Below, one piece after another: positions 42,291 through 51,738 of a DNA stretch of 64,000 bases (position 1 is its first letter; each line of letters starts with the position of its first letter). Source of the stretch: Streptomyces phaeoluteigriseus (GTDB taxonomy: Bacteria > Actinomycetota > Actinomycetes > Streptomycetales > Streptomycetaceae); the NCBI RefSeq assembly GCF_001896135.2, contig NZ_MPOH02000006.1, positions 62,001 to 126,000 of the forward strand, read 5' to 3'. A program made the translations under genes and the position numbers. The notes under the pieces were generated by a model. It searched no databases. It was given only the letters and a program-made list of their open reading frames with translations, and had not been told where the DNA came from.

Positions 42291-44618
42291 GTGGAACGTG
42301 CGCGGAAGCGAGCCCACAGCGACCCGGCGGCCGGAGCCGCCCTGGAACTCCTGGTCCACGGCGTGGGCGGAGCCACGCCCGAGAAGATGCTCAACGATCC
42401 GCGCACGGTGCGGATCACCGGCGACGACACGGCCGCCGTATACCGGCGCGAGGACGACGTGGACGCCGAGACGGCGGACGCGGCGGCCGGCGGCCCGGCG
42501 GACCGGCCGGTCCCCGAGGCCTACGTCTGGTGCAACCTCACCTCCGGCAACGGAACCCGCGCCCTGTGGCTCCTGCTGCTGCCGTTCATGGTCGTCAACC
42601 TCGCCCACTGGATGCGTCCCGCCGCCCGGGAGCGCACCCGCACGGTCCGCCTGTACGGGCTGCTGGTGCGCCTCACCGGCCTGACCCTGACCGTGCTGCT
42701 CGTCGCCGCCGCCTGCGAGGTCGCCCTGGACCTGACGGCCTGGCAGTGCGCGGGCACGCGCGCGTGCGCCGAACGGCACTCCTGGCTGGGCTTCCTGTCA
42801 CCGGCGGTGTCCGACGGCGGCTGGTGGAGCCTGCCCGGCCGCCGCCTCGCCCTCGCGGCCGTCGTCCCGACCGCCCTCACCGTCCTGCTCTGGTACCTGT
42901 CCCACCGCACCTGGCGGGCGTACGAGTCCCAGGAGCCGCCGCACGGCAGGACGGAACCGGAGGACGCGCTCGGCCACACCGCCCTCGGCCGCCCCGGCTT
43001 CTGGTACGGGCGCCGCCTGGTCGCCCGGCTCCGCGCGGCCCACACCGCGGCCGGCCTGCTCACCGTCGCCGCCGCCGTCGGCACCGCCGCCGCGCGCGAG
43101 GACCGCAGGCCCGGCGGTCCAGCCCTGCTCGACGGCCTCGGCTGGCTCATGGAGGCCGCCCTCGCCGCCGGCGCGTTCGCCACGGTCTGGGTCGTGTGCC
43201 GCCGGGGCCGCAGCGAACACCGCCTCGACCGCCGCGTCGACGCCCACCTCGTACGGCGCCTGCCCCTGGCCGCCCTCGCCCTGCTCGCCCTCACCTTCGT
43301 GTACGCCGGGTGGGAGCGTCCCGAGTGGCGGTCGGCCGGCCGGCTCCCGGGAGATGTGACCTTCGGCGGCATCGCCCTCCTCCAGGGCGCGCTGGTCGTC
43401 GTCCTCGCCGTCGTCGCCTCGGCCCTGTACCGCGGCTCCGGGAGCGATCCCGGCGGGCGGGCCGCCCTGCACGGCCTGGGCGGGCCCGCCGTCGCGATGC
43501 TCGCCTGCGCCCTCGGCGGCGTGATGTCCGGCGGGGTGTCCCAGCGCGTCTCCGACTGGCTGGACGGCACCGGGACCTACCTCCCCGGACCGCCGGTACT
43601 GCTGACCTGGCAGGCGTCCGTACTCCCGGCGCTGCTGGTCGTTCTGCTCGCCCTGTGCGGGCTGCTCGCCCGCGGAGCCCTGCGGCTGGCCCGCGCCGAG
43701 CGTGTCGCGGTGGCCCACGAGTACGGCGTCGACCCCGGGGACCCGGCGCGCACCCAGCGCATCGCCCGCGCCCGCGCCATGGCCACGCTCACCGACCGGG
43801 CCCCGCTCCTGGTCGCCGTCACCTCCGCGGCGACCCTGCTGCTCGGCGCCGGCGCGCTCGTCGGCGCCTTCGCCACCGGCAGGACCCCCGACCGGGCCGC
43901 CGAGGACGCCCACCCCTTCGTCCACGGCGCCGCCCAGACCGGTCAGGCACTCGGCTCCTGGCTGATCGGGCTCGGCTTCATACTCTTCGTCACCTGGGGC
44001 CGGCGCGCCTACAAGGACGCCTCCGCGCGGCGGACCATCGGCATCCTCTGGGACGTCGGCACCTTCTGGCCGCGCGCCGCGCACCCCTTCTCCCCGCCCT
44101 GCTACGCCGAGCGCGCGGTGCCCGACCTGACCTGGCGCATGGCCACCTGGACCCGCGCCACCGGCGGACGCCTGGTGATCTCCGGCCACTCCCAGGGCAG
44201 CGTCCTCGCCGCCGCAGCGGCCTGGCAGCTCAGCCCCGCCGACCGCAGCCGCGTCGCCCTCCTCACCTACGGCTCCCCGCTCGAGCGCCTCTACGGCCGC
44301 TGGTTCCCGGCCCACTTCGGTCCGGCGGCGCTGCACGCCCTGCACGAGGACATCGACTGCTGGCGCAACCTCCACCGCCCCACCGACCCCATCGGCGGCC
44401 CGGTCCGGCTGGCCGGCGACGACTGCGGTCCCGAGGTCGACCGAGCCGCCCTCGCGGACCCGCTGGCCTACGGCCGCACCGAGGCGCACCCCCTGCCCTC
44501 GCCGATCCTCGGCCACTCCGACTACCAGGCGGACCCGGCCTTCGCGGAGGAACGCGAACGCCTGCTGTCCCGCCTGCACCAAAAGCTACCGGCGCAGCGC
44601 GCGCGGGCGGACGGCTAG
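42291..44618 (+). CDS. Large membrane protein with serine-hydrolase (GHSQG) motif
   Basis: A protein of about 775 residues. The first 20-60 residues contain ALELLVHGVGGATPEKML, which resembles the oxyanion strand of alpha/beta hydrolases (HGxG). Then come eight to ten hydrophobic segments between residues 90 and 590, and a C-terminal soluble part with VISGHSQGSVLAAAAAWQLS (nucleophile elbow, Ser about 633) and YGSPLERLYGRWFPAHFG. So the hydrolase core seems split by an inserted membrane region. Function unknown: a membrane-embedded lipase or esterase is a reasonable guess. Its 3' end overlaps the convergent AAA+ gene by 4 bp. Confidence 0.75.
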   Translation: MERARKRAHSDPAAGAALELLVHGVGGATPEKMLNDPRTVRITGDDTAAVYRREDDVDAETADAAAGGPADRPVPEAYVWCNLTSGNGTRALWLLLLPFMVVNLAHWMRPAARERTRTVRLYGLLVRLTGLTLTVLLVAAACEVALDLTAWQCAGTRACAERHSWLGFLSPAVSDGGWWSLPGRRLALAAVVPTALTVLLWYLSHRTWRAYESQEPPHGRTEPEDALGHTALGRPGFWYGRRLVARLRAAHTAAGLLTVAAAVGTAAAREDRRPGGPALLDGLGWLMEAALAAGAFATVWVVCRRGRSEHRLDRRVDAHLVRRLPLAALALLALTFVYAGWERPEWRSAGRLPGDVTFGGIALLQGALVVVLAVVASALYRGSGSDPGGRAALHGLGGPAVAMLACALGGVMSGGVSQRVSDWLDGTGTYLPGPPVLLTWQASVLPALLVVLLALCGLLARGALRLARAERVAVAHEYGVDPGDPARTQRIARARAMATLTDRAPLLVAVTSAATLLLGAGALVGAFATGRTPDRAAEDAHPFVHGAAQTGQALGSWLIGLGFILFVTWGRRAYKDASARRTIGILWDVGTFWPRAAHPFSPPCYAERAVPDLTWRMATWTRATGGRLVISGHSQGSVLAAAAAWQLSPADRSRVALLTYGSPLERLYGRWFPAHFGPAALHALHEDIDCWRNLHRPTDPIGGPVRLAGDDCGPEVDRAALADPLAYGRTEAHPLPSPILGHSDYQADPAFAEERERLLSRLHQKLPAQRARADG

Positions 44619-47056
44619 TTTGGCAGCTCGGGCAGGTCCTCCGCGTACAGGAGGGTCAGGTCGTCCGTGCTCGGGTCCGGGACGTGGGCGACGCGGCTCG
44701 CGTGGCGTTCCACCATCGCCTCGAAGGTCTGGCGGGCGGTACGGCCGTTGCCGAAGGCGGCGCCCTTGGGGATCTCCGTGAAGTACTTCAGGAGCGCCTC
44801 CGCGGTCCCCGGCGCCAGCCGGTACTCGTGCTCCTCGGCCTGCTGCTCGACGATCCGCAGCAGTTCGTCGGGGCCGTAGTCGCCGAAGGTGATGGTCCGG
44901 GAGAAGCGGGACGCCACACCGGGGTTGACCGACAGGAACCGCTCCATCTCGGCCGTGTAACCGGCGACGATCACCACCACGGCGTCGCGGTGGTCCTCCA
45001 TCAGCTTCACGAGCGTGTCGATGGCCTCCTTGCCGAAATCGCGCCCGGCGTCCTCCGGGGAGAGCGCGTACGCCTCGTCGATGAACAGCACACCGCCACG
45101 CGCCCGTTCGAACGCCTCCTGGGTGCGGATCGCGGTGGATCCGATGTGCTCGCCGACCAGGTCGACGCGCGACACCTCGACGAGATGGCCCTGCTCCAGC
45201 ACGTGCAGCGCGGCGAGGATCTCGCCGTAGAGACGGGCGACCGTCGTCTTGCCGGTGCCGGGGGAACCGGTGAAGACCAGATGCCGCTTGACCGACGCCG
45301 CCTTGAGGCCGGCCTGCTGCCGGCGCCGGCCCACCTCGATCATGTCGGTGAGCGCCCGCACCTCGCGCTTGACGCTCTCCAGGCCGACCAGGGCGTCGAG
45401 TTCGCCCATGACGTCCTTGGGGGTACGCGCCTGCCGCTCGGGCTCGGCCGCGGCGGGCCGCGCCTCCGGCGCGGTGGCACGCTGCTGGGGGAGCGCGCCG
45501 AGGAGCCCCGGCGAGGGAGGCGCCGCCTCCACGGCAGTCTCCCGCGCGCCCGGTGTCGGTACGCCTGCGCTCTCGTCGCTCGTGCAGTCCTCGACCACCG
45601 GTCCCGAACCGGCCGCGGCGTCCGCGCCTGCGTCCGCGAACTCGTACCCGCGGCGCGCGCAGCGCTCGGTCCGGCACTTGCGCAGCGTCGTACGGCAGCC
45701 GTCTATGACGTGGAAGCCGTAGCCGCCGCTGTTGGTGACCCGGCAGTTCAGGAAGCTGCCGCGGCCGCCGGCCGACACGTAGAAGCCCGCCTCGGCGGGG
45801 GAGTCGACGGTGCAGCGCTCCACGGTGGGGTCGGCGCCCTTGGTGACGATCACGCCGGTCTGGGTGGCGTCCACGGTGCAGTTGTTGAGGGTGCCGCCGC
45901 TGCCGTGGTCGCGGAACCAGGCGCCGGTCGCCGCGTCCCGGATCCGGCAGTCGTCGAGCTGGGCGGTCGCGCCGTCGCTCACCGACACGGCCGTGTTGCG
46001 TACTTGGAAGAGGTCGCTGTCGACGACGTCCGCGCGCGAGCCGCGGTCGAGGACGAACAGGGCGTCCGGCACGTCGTGCACCCGGCAGGAGTCGAGGACC
46101 ACGGTGGCGCCGTCGCTGACCCAGACGGCCGGATAGTCGCCGGTGCTGTCGAAGATCTCGCACTGGTTGGCGTCGACCCTGGTGCCCGGGTCCCACACCG
46201 ACAGGCCGTTGCGCCCGAACTGACGGACCGTCGTCCGCGTCAGCGTCAGGACGGAGCGCGAGCGCAGATCGACCGCGTTCTCCGGGATGTCGTGGATACG
46301 GCAGTCGGCCAGGGTCAGTACGGCGTCCGTGTCGAGCGTGACACCGTCGGCGGTGGTGCGGTGCACATCGCAGTCGGTGAGGTGCGCGGTGGCGCGTGCG
46401 GTGATCTGCACGCCGCTGCCCCGGACCTCGTAGACCTCACACCCCACCGCCTCCAGCGCGGAGTTCTCGCCGGTCGCGCTCAGGCCGGCCCCGGAGGTGT
46501 GGTGCACCCGGCAGCGCTCCAGCCGCGGGTGGCCGCCTCCGCGCACGGCGACGCCCGCCTGTCCGGCGGCGACGACCTCGCACTCCTCGAAGACTCCGCC
46601 GCCGCCGTCGACCACGGCGATGCCGATGCCCGCGGGGTTGTCGACGGTGCACCGCCGGACCGTCGGCCGCGCGCCGCCGCGCACCTCGATGCCGGCCGCG
46701 GACCGGGTGACGACGCGCAGGTCCAGCAGTTCCGGCGTGCCCTCCTCGACGAGCACCGCGGGTGCCGCCGCGTCCTGACCCTCCACGTGCAGGTCCTGCA
46801 CCACGGCCGAGGCCCGCACGGTCAACGGCACGCCGTCCAGGGGCGCGATGCGTACGGAACCGGGGGATCCCTCGGGGCCGCGCAGGGTCACCGCACGCTG
46901 TACGACGAGGTTCTCCCGGTAGGTGCCCGGGGCGATGGTGAGGACGTCGCCCTCGGCCGCGGCCTCCAGGGCGGCGGCGAGCGACGCGTACTCACCCGTG
47001 CGGCGCCGCCACCTCGATGTACCGGTGTGCGTCACCTGGACCGTGCCCTGTGCCAT
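44615..47056 (-). CDS. Right-handed beta-helix / AAA+ ATPase fusion protein
   Basis: An 813-residue protein. Residues about 20-470 are a pectate-lyase-like parallel beta-helix made of roughly twenty repeats of the type C-x-V-(x)n-G-V/I (for example VRRCTVDNPAGIGIAVVDGG and CRVHHTSGAGLSATGENSAL). A Pro/Ala-rich linker (480-550) joins a CbbX/EccA-type AAA+ domain: LVGLESVKREVRALTDMIEV, Walker A FTGSPGTGKTTVA near residue 595, Walker B VLFIDEAYAL near 660, sensor 1 in VVIVAGYTAEMERFL, and arginine region ASRFSRTITFGDY. No signal peptide is visible, so the beta-helix is cytosolic. EccA-like AAA+ proteins serve type VII secretion; whether this does is not shown. Confidence 0.85.
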   Translation of the reverse strand: MAQGTVQVTHTGTSRWRRRTGEYASLAAALEAAAEGDVLTIAPGTYRENLVVQRAVTLRGPEGSPGSVRIAPLDGVPLTVRASAVVQDLHVEGQDAAAPAVLVEEGTPELLDLRVVTRSAAGIEVRGGARPTVRRCTVDNPAGIGIAVVDGGGGVFEECEVVAAGQAGVAVRGGGHPRLERCRVHHTSGAGLSATGENSALEAVGCEVYEVRGSGVQITARATAHLTDCDVHRTTADGVTLDTDAVLTLADCRIHDIPENAVDLRSRSVLTLTRTTVRQFGRNGLSVWDPGTRVDANQCEIFDSTGDYPAVWVSDGATVVLDSCRVHDVPDALFVLDRGSRADVVDSDLFQVRNTAVSVSDGATAQLDDCRIRDAATGAWFRDHGSGGTLNNCTVDATQTGVIVTKGADPTVERCTVDSPAEAGFYVSAGGRGSFLNCRVTNSGGYGFHVIDGCRTTLRKCRTERCARRGYEFADAGADAAAGSGPVVEDCTSDESAGVPTPGARETAVEAAPPSPGLLGALPQQRATAPEARPAAAEPERQARTPKDVMGELDALVGLESVKREVRALTDMIEVGRRRQQAGLKAASVKRHLVFTGSPGTGKTTVARLYGEILAALHVLEQGHLVEVSRVDLVGEHIGSTAIRTQEAFERARGGVLFIDEAYALSPEDAGRDFGKEAIDTLVKLMEDHRDAVVVIVAGYTAEMERFLSVNPGVASRFSRTITFGDYGPDELLRIVEQQAEEHEYRLAPGTAEALLKYFTEIPKGAAFGNGRTARQTFEAMVERHASRVAHVPDPSTDDLTLLYAEDLPELPN

Positions 47057-47225
47057 GGCGTTGCTGTGCCCCCACCTCGGTCTGTGCTGATCACTCGGTC
47101 GTCTGCGGGGCGCGCAAGCCGTGTCGCACCCCTACGGCTCCCTCGCGCGCGGGTCGATGCCGAATGCTCGGCCGGTCCACCGTAGCGTGCGCGCGGGCGG
47201 TGGGTTGACCAGAGACGGAAGGCTG

Positions 47226-47840
47226 TCAGCTGCCGGTGCCGGTGCGGCCCCAGTCCGGACCCGCGCGGTCCCAGGCCTGGTCCCAACGGGCGTAACGGCG
47301 GCGGACCATGCGCCGGACGACGAGTCTTCGGACACCCTCGACGAGACCCGCGGTGAGCAGTGCCGCACCGATTCCGGCGAGGACGGCGTGGGTGGTCGCG
47401 GTGGCGGAGTCCAGGGGGCGGGTCACCGGACGGCCGTGCGTGTCCGTCCACAGCGGGAAGTGGTCGCCGCGGTGGGCGGACCTGAGGCCGGCGAGGACCG
47501 TGCCGTGCCGCGGGGTGCCGTCGGGAGCGGTCCAGTCGGCGAGGACGCGGGTACGGCTCTCCCGCCCGGTGGCGGTCTCGGGGTCCGCATCCAGCAGTGC
47601 GCCCTCCAGCTCGCGCACCACGGTCGCCGTGACCTGGTGGCGGGAGTGGCGCTGCTCGCGGACGGCCTGCTGCAACGTGTCCTGGGTGAGTGCGCCGACG
47701 ATCGAGCCGAGGACGGGTGCCACGAGCAGGATCAGGAGCAGGGCCGTCAGCGCCACCCAGGCCTCGACCAGATCCGTCGTACGACGCAGCGGATTGTGCC
47801 GCCAGCGCCAGAGTCCACCGATCGCTCCCACCACCCGCAC
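47226..47840 (-). CDS. Rv1733c-like membrane protein
   Basis: A protein of about 204 residues with two transmembrane segments, one near the N-terminus after LWRWRHNPLRRTTDLVEAWV and one near the C-terminus (THAVLAGIGAALLTAGLVEG), and an extracytoplasmic domain of about 90 residues between them. The N-terminal RWRxNPLRRxTDxxEAW motif is the hallmark of the Rv1733c-like family. Function is unknown. GTG 47840 is chosen as start because the family begins at this point; the open frame extends upstream to 47909. Confidence 0.8.
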   Translation of the reverse strand: MRVVGAIGGLWRWRHNPLRRTTDLVEAWVALTALLLILLVAPVLGSIVGALTQDTLQQAVREQRHSRHQVTATVVRELEGALLDADPETATGRESRTRVLADWTAPDGTPRHGTVLAGLRSAHRGDHFPLWTDTHGRPVTRPLDSATATTHAVLAGIGAALLTAGLVEGVRRLVVRRMVRRRYARWDQAWDRAGPDWGRTGTGS

Positions 47841-48032
47841 CCCCTTCCCGCTCCGTGATAACCCCCCATGGAGCCGTTCAGGCGCGGGTCCGGGCGAAGA
47901 GAGAGCCACATCACCCGCGGCCGGTCCTCTCGTGAACGGCTCACGAAAGGCACAACGGCCGCAGATCGGGCGGAGGTTCCCACTGTGGCGCGGACCGGGT
48001 GACCCGGCCGGAAACCGGGTGTGACGTGCTGA

Positions 48033-48857
48033 CTAGCCGACGATCCTGACCTGGTCGCCGACCCGGACGGTGCCGCGGGAGAGGGGCACCAGGTTCTGGC
48101 CGAAGACCAGCTTGCCGCCCAGCCTGCGGTGTCGGCCCAGTGTGTGGAGGGGTTCCCTGCCGCGTTCCGCGGTGGTCTGGTCGGTCGTGGTGACCACGCA
48201 GCGGCCGCACGTCTTGGCGACCCGGAAGTCCACCTCGCCGAGGGTGAGGCGCGACCAGCCGTCCTCGGCCCATGGTTCCGTGCCGGCCACGACCAGGTTG
48301 GGCCGGAAGCGGTTCATCGGCATCGGTCCCTCCGCGGCGTGCTCACCCCGCGCGATGAGCGAGTTGAGGGCGTCGAGCGAGGCGACGGCGGTGACCAGCA
48401 GCGGATACCCGTCGGCGAACGTGACGGTCTCTCCGGGCAGTGCGTACTCGGGATCGACGGGGCGGCGCGTGGCCGGGTCGTCCATGTGCACCAGGCGCAC
48501 GTCCGTGCCGAGGTACGCGCTGCACCAGGCGTGCGCGGAATCGTCGGCGAGCACGCCCTCGACCTTGTCGCGGAAGATCTCCAGCGACACCGTGCCTATC
48601 GGCTGCGGCACGGAGACGGTCAGCGGCTCCAGACCGGGTGCGGACAGACGGACGCCGCCGCCGGGCAGAAGCTCGGCGGCGGCACGCGCGAGGCGCGGCT
48701 GCTGACGTTGCGTGACGACCTTTCCCCCGTCGTCGATCAGCGCCCAGCGTCGGTCTCCGGTCAGCCCCCAGGGCTCCACCACGGCCTCCCGTGGCGACTG
48801 GCCCCGGAACGCCTTGACCGGATGGACGTGGATCGACAGCAGCTCCGCATTCCCCAT
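48033..48857 (-). CDS. MOSC domain protein (MOCO sulfurase C-terminal-like)
   Basis: A 274-residue protein with an N-terminal MOSC_N beta-barrel (LLSIHVHPVKAFRGQSPREA, GDRRWALIDDGGKVVTQRQQ) and a C-terminal MOSC domain with the conserved Cys in VAKTCGRCVVTTTDQTT. This resembles the YcbX/mARC group, molybdenum-cofactor enzymes that reduce N-hydroxylated compounds, and uses the Cys as a Mo ligand. The ATG at 48857 is clear. Confidence 0.9.
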   Translation of the reverse strand: MGNAELLSIHVHPVKAFRGQSPREAVVEPWGLTGDRRWALIDDGGKVVTQRQQPRLARAAAELLPGGGVRLSAPGLEPLTVSVPQPIGTVSLEIFRDKVEGVLADDSAHAWCSAYLGTDVRLVHMDDPATRRPVDPEYALPGETVTFADGYPLLVTAVASLDALNSLIARGEHAAEGPMPMNRFRPNLVVAGTEPWAEDGWSRLTLGEVDFRVAKTCGRCVVTTTDQTTAERGREPLHTLGRHRRLGGKLVFGQNLVPLSRGTVRVGDQVRIVG

Positions 48858-48899
48858 GGCCTCATCCTGCCAGGTGGCAGCGACTGTCCCCGGGTCGGC

Positions 48900-49331
48900 T
48901 CAGTAGCCGCGGTACTGCTGGTTGTTGTACGGGTCCTGGTACTGGGGCGCGGGAGGCCGGGGAGCCGCGGGGCGCATCGCGTCGTACCCCGTGCCGGGAG
49001 CGGCCGGGCGCGGCTGCTGCTGCATCTGCGGGCCGGGGTAGCCGCGCGGCGCGGTGGCCTGCGGCGGGATGTACGCGGCCGGCGCCTGCTGGAGCGGGGC
49101 GGGCTGCTGCGCCTGCGGGTAGCCGTAGGCGTAGGGGGACGGGGCCGCCGGGAGGGCGGGGAGCGCCGACTGCAACGCGGGCAGGTTGGCGCCCGTGTCG
49201 TAGGCGGCGGGGACCCGGATCGGGGCGATCTGCGGGGTGCCCCGCTCGGCCACGAGCGAGTCGTAGATCGGGGTGTCCGGGAAGGAGGCGGAGTAGTAGC
49301 CGCCGCCATAGGTGGAGCGGGGGGAGGTCAT
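48900..49331 (-). CDS. DUF6643 family protein
   Basis: A 143-residue, Pro-, Gln-, Tyr- and Ala-rich protein beginning MTSPRSTYGGGYYSASFPDT, followed by PIYDSLVAERGTPQIAPIRV and a long disordered tail with Q-A-P repeats and ending NQQYRGY. This matches the DUF6643 family specific to Streptomyces and relatives. Function is unknown. The hexamer TAACTT lies 7 bases before the ATG on the minus strand, suggesting a leaderless mRNA. Confidence 0.82.
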   Translation of the reverse strand: MTSPRSTYGGGYYSASFPDTPIYDSLVAERGTPQIAPIRVPAAYDTGANLPALQSALPALPAAPSPYAYGYPQAQQPAPLQQAPAAYIPPQATAPRGYPGPQMQQQPRPAAPGTGYDAMRPAAPRPPAPQYQDPYNNQQYRGY

Positions 49332-49622
49332 GGCACATAAGTTAAGCCCACGATGTGCTGGTTGGGGAGACCGATAAGAGGGTTGTTTTCCGTGTCGGCG
49401 ATGACTCCGGATACCCAATGTGAGCGAACTTGGCAAAAAGGGGCGGCAATCGTGGTTCTGATCGTGTAAAGGCCGAGTTCCCAGGGGGTTACCGGCGGTT
49501 GGACAGGGATCTTCCGGCGCCATGGATGGGAGTTCGCGGTCCGGGCGAATAGGTTGACGAGTAGACAACCCGAAGGGTGCCGGAGTCTGCGGTCCGGCCG
49601 GTCACAGGTGAATGGGGCGGAC
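49332..49622. other. Lower-GC intergenic region between DUF6643 and TerD genes
   Basis: About 290 bp, noticeably richer in A and T than its surroundings, shared by two divergent genes. It contains TTGACG at 49556-49561 and several A/T runs (for example GGCAAAAAGG near 49433). No clear partner -10 for TerD and no palindrome was found. It probably holds developmental or stress-type promoters read by alternative sigma factors. Confidence 0.4.
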
Positions 49623-50435
49623 ATGTCCATGCCGAAGGGGTCCAATGTTCCGGTGCCGACGACGGCGCTCCGGGTCGAGGTGGGCCGCCGGTCGGGACCG
49701 GGTGTCCCCGACGCGGACGCCTCGGCCCTGCTGCTGGTCGGCGGGAAGGTCCGTTCCGACGCCGACTTCGTGTTCTACAACCAGCCGGGGCACTCCTCCG
49801 GCGCGGTCCGCCACGAGGGCAAGCGGGACACGGGCGGCAGGGTGACCGACACCCTGGTCGTCGACCTCGCGCGCGTGGAGCCCGCGATCGAGACCGTCGT
49901 CCTGGCCGCCTCGGCGGACGGCGGCACCTTCGGCCAGGTGCCCGACCTCGCCGTCGAAGTAAGGGACGCGGGAGCGAACACCGTGGTGGCCCGGTACGAC
50001 GCCACCGGCGCGACCGTCGAGACGGCGTTCGTACTGGGCGAGTTCTACCGCCGCCAGGGTGCCTGGAAGTTCCGCGCCGTCGGCCAGGGCTACGACAGCG
50101 GCCTGGAGGGGCTGGCCACCGACTACGGCATCACGGTCGACGAACCGCAGCGATCGGCCACCCGCACCGCCCGCCCCCCGCCGGCACCGCCCGCCGTGCC
50201 GTCCTTCCCCGGCCACCGTGCCCCCCGCCGAGCCGGGCCGAGCCGGGCCGAGCCGGGCCAGCCGAGCCGGGCCGGCCGGGCCGGGCCGGGCCCGCCACGC
50301 TCGGTGTCCGCGGGCGGGGCAGGCATGTTCCGCCCGTGTCCGGATGCCCCGGCCGGTGGCGGTCGGCTCGCGGAACTCGCCGGTGAGGAAGATCCGTTCC
50401 ACGCCCTGCCCTGCCCTGCCCTGCTCTGCGGGTGA
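49623..50435 (+). CDS. TerD family protein with low-complexity C-terminus
   Basis: The N-terminal 180 residues form a complete TerD domain: [77 protein letters not shown] and [20 protein letters not shown]. Such calcium-binding stress proteins occur in many Streptomyces paralogues linked to tellurite and stress resistance. The remaining 90 residues are encoded by GC-rich repeats (Pro, Ala, Arg, Gly) and end in an unremarkable PCPALLCG. The tail is probably a frame-extended, non-functional end. Confidence 0.8.
   Translation: MSMPKGSNVPVPTTALRVEVGRRSGPGVPDADASALLLVGGKVRSDADFVFYNQPGHSSGAVRHEGKRDTGGRVTDTLVVDLARVEPAIETVVLAASADGGTFGQVPDLAVEVRDAGANTVVARYDATGATVETAFVLGEFYRRQGAWKFRAVGQGYDSGLEGLATDYGITVDEPQRSATRTARPPPAPPAVPSFPGHRAPRRAGPSRAEPGQPSRAGRAGPGPPRSVSAGGAGMFRPCPDAPAGGGRLAELAGEEDPFHALPCPALLCG
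50230..50290. repeat. 10-bp GC-rich tandem repeat
   Basis: GAGCCGGGCC is repeated at 50230-50239, 50240-50249 and 50250-50259, then in a diverged form (GAGCCGGGCC, GGCCGGGCC) to about 50290. It lies inside the 3' part of the TerD gene and may have changed its reading frame or length. Confidence 0.7.
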
Positions 50436-50823
50436 AATCCACCGCTGCCGACTCAGCGAGGGGGTGGCCGTCGGCGGTGCGCTCGACGACGGCGAGTGCG
50501 CGCGGACCAGGACGGAGACACGACGGCGACGTGTACCAGCGGCCCCCCCCGCCGGGGCCAGTTGCAGTCGCCCGACGAGGACGACCGGGGCGGGCGGCAC
50601 CGCGTAGGACACGAAGACGCGGTCGGAGGGGCCCGTGCTGGGCGAACCCCTGCTCACCCGCCAACGCGGTCGTGAACGCCGTACGACTCCCTGCGCCATG
50701 TGTGCCTCGACGAGTGACCGTGGATCCTCGGCCGCGCACGTCGGGGCCGGCGTGATCCGTGGACCGGCGTCGGTGCCTCGGCGAGTCGAGACGTACGGAT
50801 GACCAGGAGCCTCGGTGTGGCGC
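50436..50823. other. 388-bp spacer between TerD and Sir2 genes
   Basis: No supported gene. On the minus strand pieces such as RWYTSPSCLRPGPRALAVVE near 50530-50480 and SDRVFVSYAVPPAPVVLVGR near 50620-50560 have some protein character in different frames, suggesting a decayed gene, but no family can be named. The run CCCCCCCCGCCGGGG near 50545 is a likely place for sequencing errors. Confidence 0.4.
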
Positions 50824-51738
50824 TCAAGCGCCGTCCCGCGTGGCCGCCACCTCGTCGTGGACAGCGATGCCGAGCCGGCCGGCCACCGTGGCGAGGGCCT
50901 CTCCCAGCGGGAGCGCGACCCGGGTGACCGCGTGCGGGTCGCCCCGGGTCGGGTCCCGGTTGACGATCAGCACGGGTTTGCCCGCCTGGGCGGCCTGGCG
51001 GACGAACCGGAGCCCGGACATCACCGTCAGCGAGGAGCCCAGGACCAGTAGTGAGGTGGCCTCCCGGACCAAGTCGCGGCAGTGTTCGACCCGCGGCGGC
51101 GGAACGGCCTCGCCGAAGAACACCACGTCCGGTTTGAGGATGCCGTCGCAGGCCGTGCAGGACACCACGCGAAAGTCCCCGACCTGCTCGTCGGTGAGGT
51201 CGGCGTCGCCGTCCGGGTTGATTCCGGCGGCCACCGGCTCGTAACCCGCATTGGCCTGCGCCAGCCGTCGGGCGAGTTCTCCACGCGGGGTGAAGGCGCC
51301 GCAGGAGAGGCAGACGACCCGGGCCAGGCTTCCGTGCAGTTCCACGACGCCCTCGCTGCCCGCGGCGTCGTGCAGGCCGTCGACGTTCTGGGTGATCGTG
51401 CCCGAGAGCAGGCCGTGCCGCCCGAACGCGGCCACCGCCCGGTGTCCGGCGTTGGGGCGGGCGCGGCCGAAGGTGCGCCAGCCGAGGTGGCTGCGCGCCC
51501 AGTACCGGCGCCGGGCCTGGGCACTGGCGGTGAAGTCCTGGTAGGTCATCGGGGTGTGCCGGCTCAGGCTCCCGCCCTCGCCCCGGTAGTCGGGGATGCC
51601 CGACTCCGTGGAGATGCCCGCCCCGCTGAGCACCAGCACACCGCCCGTGCTCAGCGCATCGACGACCGGCTCCAGATCCGTGGTGCCCGGCGGCAGGTCC
51701 TCGGCAGGGGTCCAGCTCAGGGTGGGGCGCATCCGCAT
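50824..51738 (-). CDS. Sir2 family NAD-dependent protein deacetylase
   Basis: A 304-residue sirtuin. NAD-binding motifs are VLVLSGAGISTESGIPDYRG and TITQNVDGLHDAAGSEGVVE (catalytic His in LHG follows), and the zinc-binding tetrad is CLSCG and CTACDG. The GSSLTVMSG motif completes the Rossmann fold. It removes acetyl or other acyl groups from lysine using NAD. The protein is of SIR2 class II/III-like type with an insertion between the two CxxC pairs. Starts at 51738 and 51732 are both ATG. Confidence 0.93.
   Translation of the reverse strand: MRMRPTLSWTPAEDLPPGTTDLEPVVDALSTGGVLVLSGAGISTESGIPDYRGEGGSLSRHTPMTYQDFTASAQARRRYWARSHLGWRTFGRARPNAGHRAVAAFGRHGLLSGTITQNVDGLHDAAGSEGVVELHGSLARVVCLSCGAFTPRGELARRLAQANAGYEPVAAGINPDGDADLTDEQVGDFRVVSCTACDGILKPDVVFFGEAVPPPRVEHCRDLVREATSLLVLGSSLTVMSGLRFVRQAAQAGKPVLIVNRDPTRGDPHAVTRVALPLGEALATVAGRLGIAVHDEVAATRDGA

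Noticed and set aside
42143..47185. A 1680-codon open frame on the plus strand
   Set aside because: It is an out-of-frame and antisense shadow of the membrane hydrolase and AAA+ genes, full of Arg, Pro and Ala, with no motif.
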